Assembly (NCBI GenBank): GCA_026992075.1
Contig: JALXAM010000047.1
Coordinates: forward strand, 1-64,000
Source: Sedimenticola sp.
GTDB lineage: Bacteria; Pseudomonadota; Gammaproteobacteria; Chromatiales; Chromatiaceae
DNA length: 64,000 nucleotides
Direction: 5' to 3'
The notes beneath the pieces were generated by a model, which worked only from the letters and a program-made list of their open reading frames with translations, had not been told where the DNA came from and searched no databases. Positions 63,801 to 64,000 of this stretch are shown piece after piece. How positions within the stretch are numbered: position 1 is the first letter of the stretch; each line of letters starts with the position of its first letter. Both the position numbers and the translations under genes were made by a program.

Positions 63801-64000
63801 GCCGTCTTTTCCGAGATGGACGGCAACGACAGTTCGCTCAGCACCAGTGATCGCAGCAAGGTGCTCAAGATCCCCGGCATGCCTCCTGCTCCGTCCCTTA
63901 TCACGCCAAGTACCACCGTGAACGGCAAGGTTCGGCTCGGCGGCCAGGTCATCGGCCTGGTGGGACTGGAGGAAGTGGCCCGTTGGACCGATCGTTTCCA
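60879..64000 (+). CDS. pilY1: PilY1-like pilus adhesin (3-prime end beyond window)
   Basis: Over 1040 residues are visible and the frame is open to the window edge. After a signal peptide (MKHKKSIQKQLVLGTMLSSV...SYA) comes a von Willebrand A-like region with MIDAS motif DESGS at 51-55, then a beta-propeller PilY1 core (ATTEGILHVFNGSTGKEEWAFMP, VMGMRRGGRNYYALDITNP). Nine-residue EF-hand-like loops occur at about 386 (DTNNDKVLD), 695 (DNNSNGKFD) and 756 (DINANGVTD). PilY1 controls pilus extension, adhesion and calcium response. Confidence 0.92.
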   Translation, partial: MKHKKSIQKQLVLGTMLSSVLSGTTSYADDVEVYISPPSSPVAPNVLFVLDESGSMWWGGPPSRMDQLKQAMTTILNDTANDDINAAILAYTTRTHPTRVVHGFDLIKNARTAMVSAVNSLTPLSGTPSIHALASAVQWYESGFRGYSSPIPTNTAAGNWCKPNYIVFLSDGSPNSNHYEIDLNANTLRVNNINPDKYRGTNCIVDSNSGNIYNPYDGNSNGGSCANEIGTWANSTDLRTGGEWDWDANDTTHDPNNKRIQNIIIHAIGMDMGDSTPPGSGRERFMKYVAQQGGGKYFAASNASQLSSAFQKILNEAKASIPYTYTAPAVPFDQNNAAVSGKYIYVPVFKPGVHPLWYGNIKKYKLSYELSNPNDPTSTKVLVLRDTNNDKVLDSSYLFMNSIDLWNANGTGDSGDPVKGGAASNLHGTRNLYTWINGNSNDLTDNANRVSKSNNLLTSSYLGSLDSDTRLDDLGTTFADRKNKLLDWLTWAADLTLSDGNGGTVTVSHKNEMGAPLHTQPVVVRKNGAEYVFVATTEGILHVFNGSTGKEEWAFMPADLLDTVADTFVSDWNFSKPHDQNSGEPIPPNDHGHVIKPEYGLDGPLVKYTTSNGHTYLVMGMRRGGRNYYALDITNPLQPQFAWKIEGGKGNFADLGQTWSKPIFVKLQLNGSTTTTEALAFGGGYDPGQDRSYIDNNSNGKFDSGDTRIGRSDDSMGNVIYLVDATTGALLKKIDDTDVVKGHMGNAIASDLLPVDINANGVTDRFYAAGVGGRIIRVDVPDHALKNLTGSGAVTATVVADVNGESGEPASDFQRFFNTPEVAYFNKGGVQYLALMIASGHRPEPLSKSVDNDRFYMIRDPNVWRAPPDGNDADTDPDYPAPLDESDLYNATSNLIQVGSTTQKAQAQSDLAAKKGWYVNFAGGEKGLSRAKVYDYTVIFTTYSGDRTAAVDACKALHTQGESKFYALDMTNGAAVFSEMDGNDSSLSTSDRSKVLKIPGMPPAPSLITPSTTVNGKVRLGGQVIGLVGLEEVARWTDRF

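Overview
This is a GC-rich, densely coded stretch of a gammaproteobacterial chromosome. The placement rests on gene content and order: coaBC-algC-argB-slmA beside radC-rpmB-rpmG, rplU-rpmA-obg-proB, murJ-ribF-ileS-lspA around rpsT, Rsd and Hda homologues, and ispH followed by the minor-pilin operon as in Pseudomonas. Nothing in the window fixes genus or metabolism; a Chromatiales-like lineage is only a guess from overall flavour.

Layout. 1-2.4 kb: the tail of a proline-rich protein, acylphosphatase coupled to a shrunken thioredoxin paralogue, a tandem 155-bp structured repeat, and a PstS-like binding protein. 2.5-4.8 kb: a minus-strand operon of a secreted thioredoxin, a TolC-like channel and a very short HlyD-like adaptor. 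4.9-9.3 kb: YihY, then six overlapping plus-strand genes (arsC-like, wrbA, hda, mnmM-like, unknown, histidine phosphatase). 9.3-12.9 kb: a hemerythrin-like gene behind paired FNR/DNR-type boxes, an MBL hydrolase, DAHP synthase and a Sel1 protein. 13-18.8 kb: Slt and an rsd / divergent cyclase / PilZ operon. 18.8-29.7 kb: TauE, proB, obg, rpmA, rplU, lspA, ileS, ribF, a galactose-binding-like secreted protein and murJ, all on the minus strand.

29.8-35 kb: rpsT, sucD-sucC with hairpin elements, a second TauE, a DUF4124-type protein and slmA. 35-41.6 kb: argB, a membrane-anchored AlgC, coaBC, radC, rpmB, rpmG. 41.6-49.5 kb: a DUF2905-like protein, a HyuA-like subunit, a three-gene Gld-like ABC system, mutM, gmk and yicC. 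49.5-56 kb: a Ser/Thr kinase-PP2C pair, rph, a DsbA/ScsC-like oxidoreductase, rdgB, a MITE-like element and a papain/alpha-beta-hydrolase fusion. 56-64 kb: ispH, a decayed VapBC pair, a displaced ispH 3-prime end, then fimT-fimU-pilV-pilW-pilX-pilY1, the last running off the window.

Most genes are housekeeping. The most unusual items are the papain/hydrolase fusion, the Rsd-cyclase-PilZ signalling operon, an AlgC homologue with Gly in place of the catalytic phosphoserine, the thioredoxin/TolC/mini-HlyD operon with its internally deleted paralogue, two families of structured intergenic repeats, and the broken toxin-antitoxin pair sitting between ispH and a second ispH tail. I saw no CRISPR array, no rRNA or tRNA gene and no intact insertion sequence.
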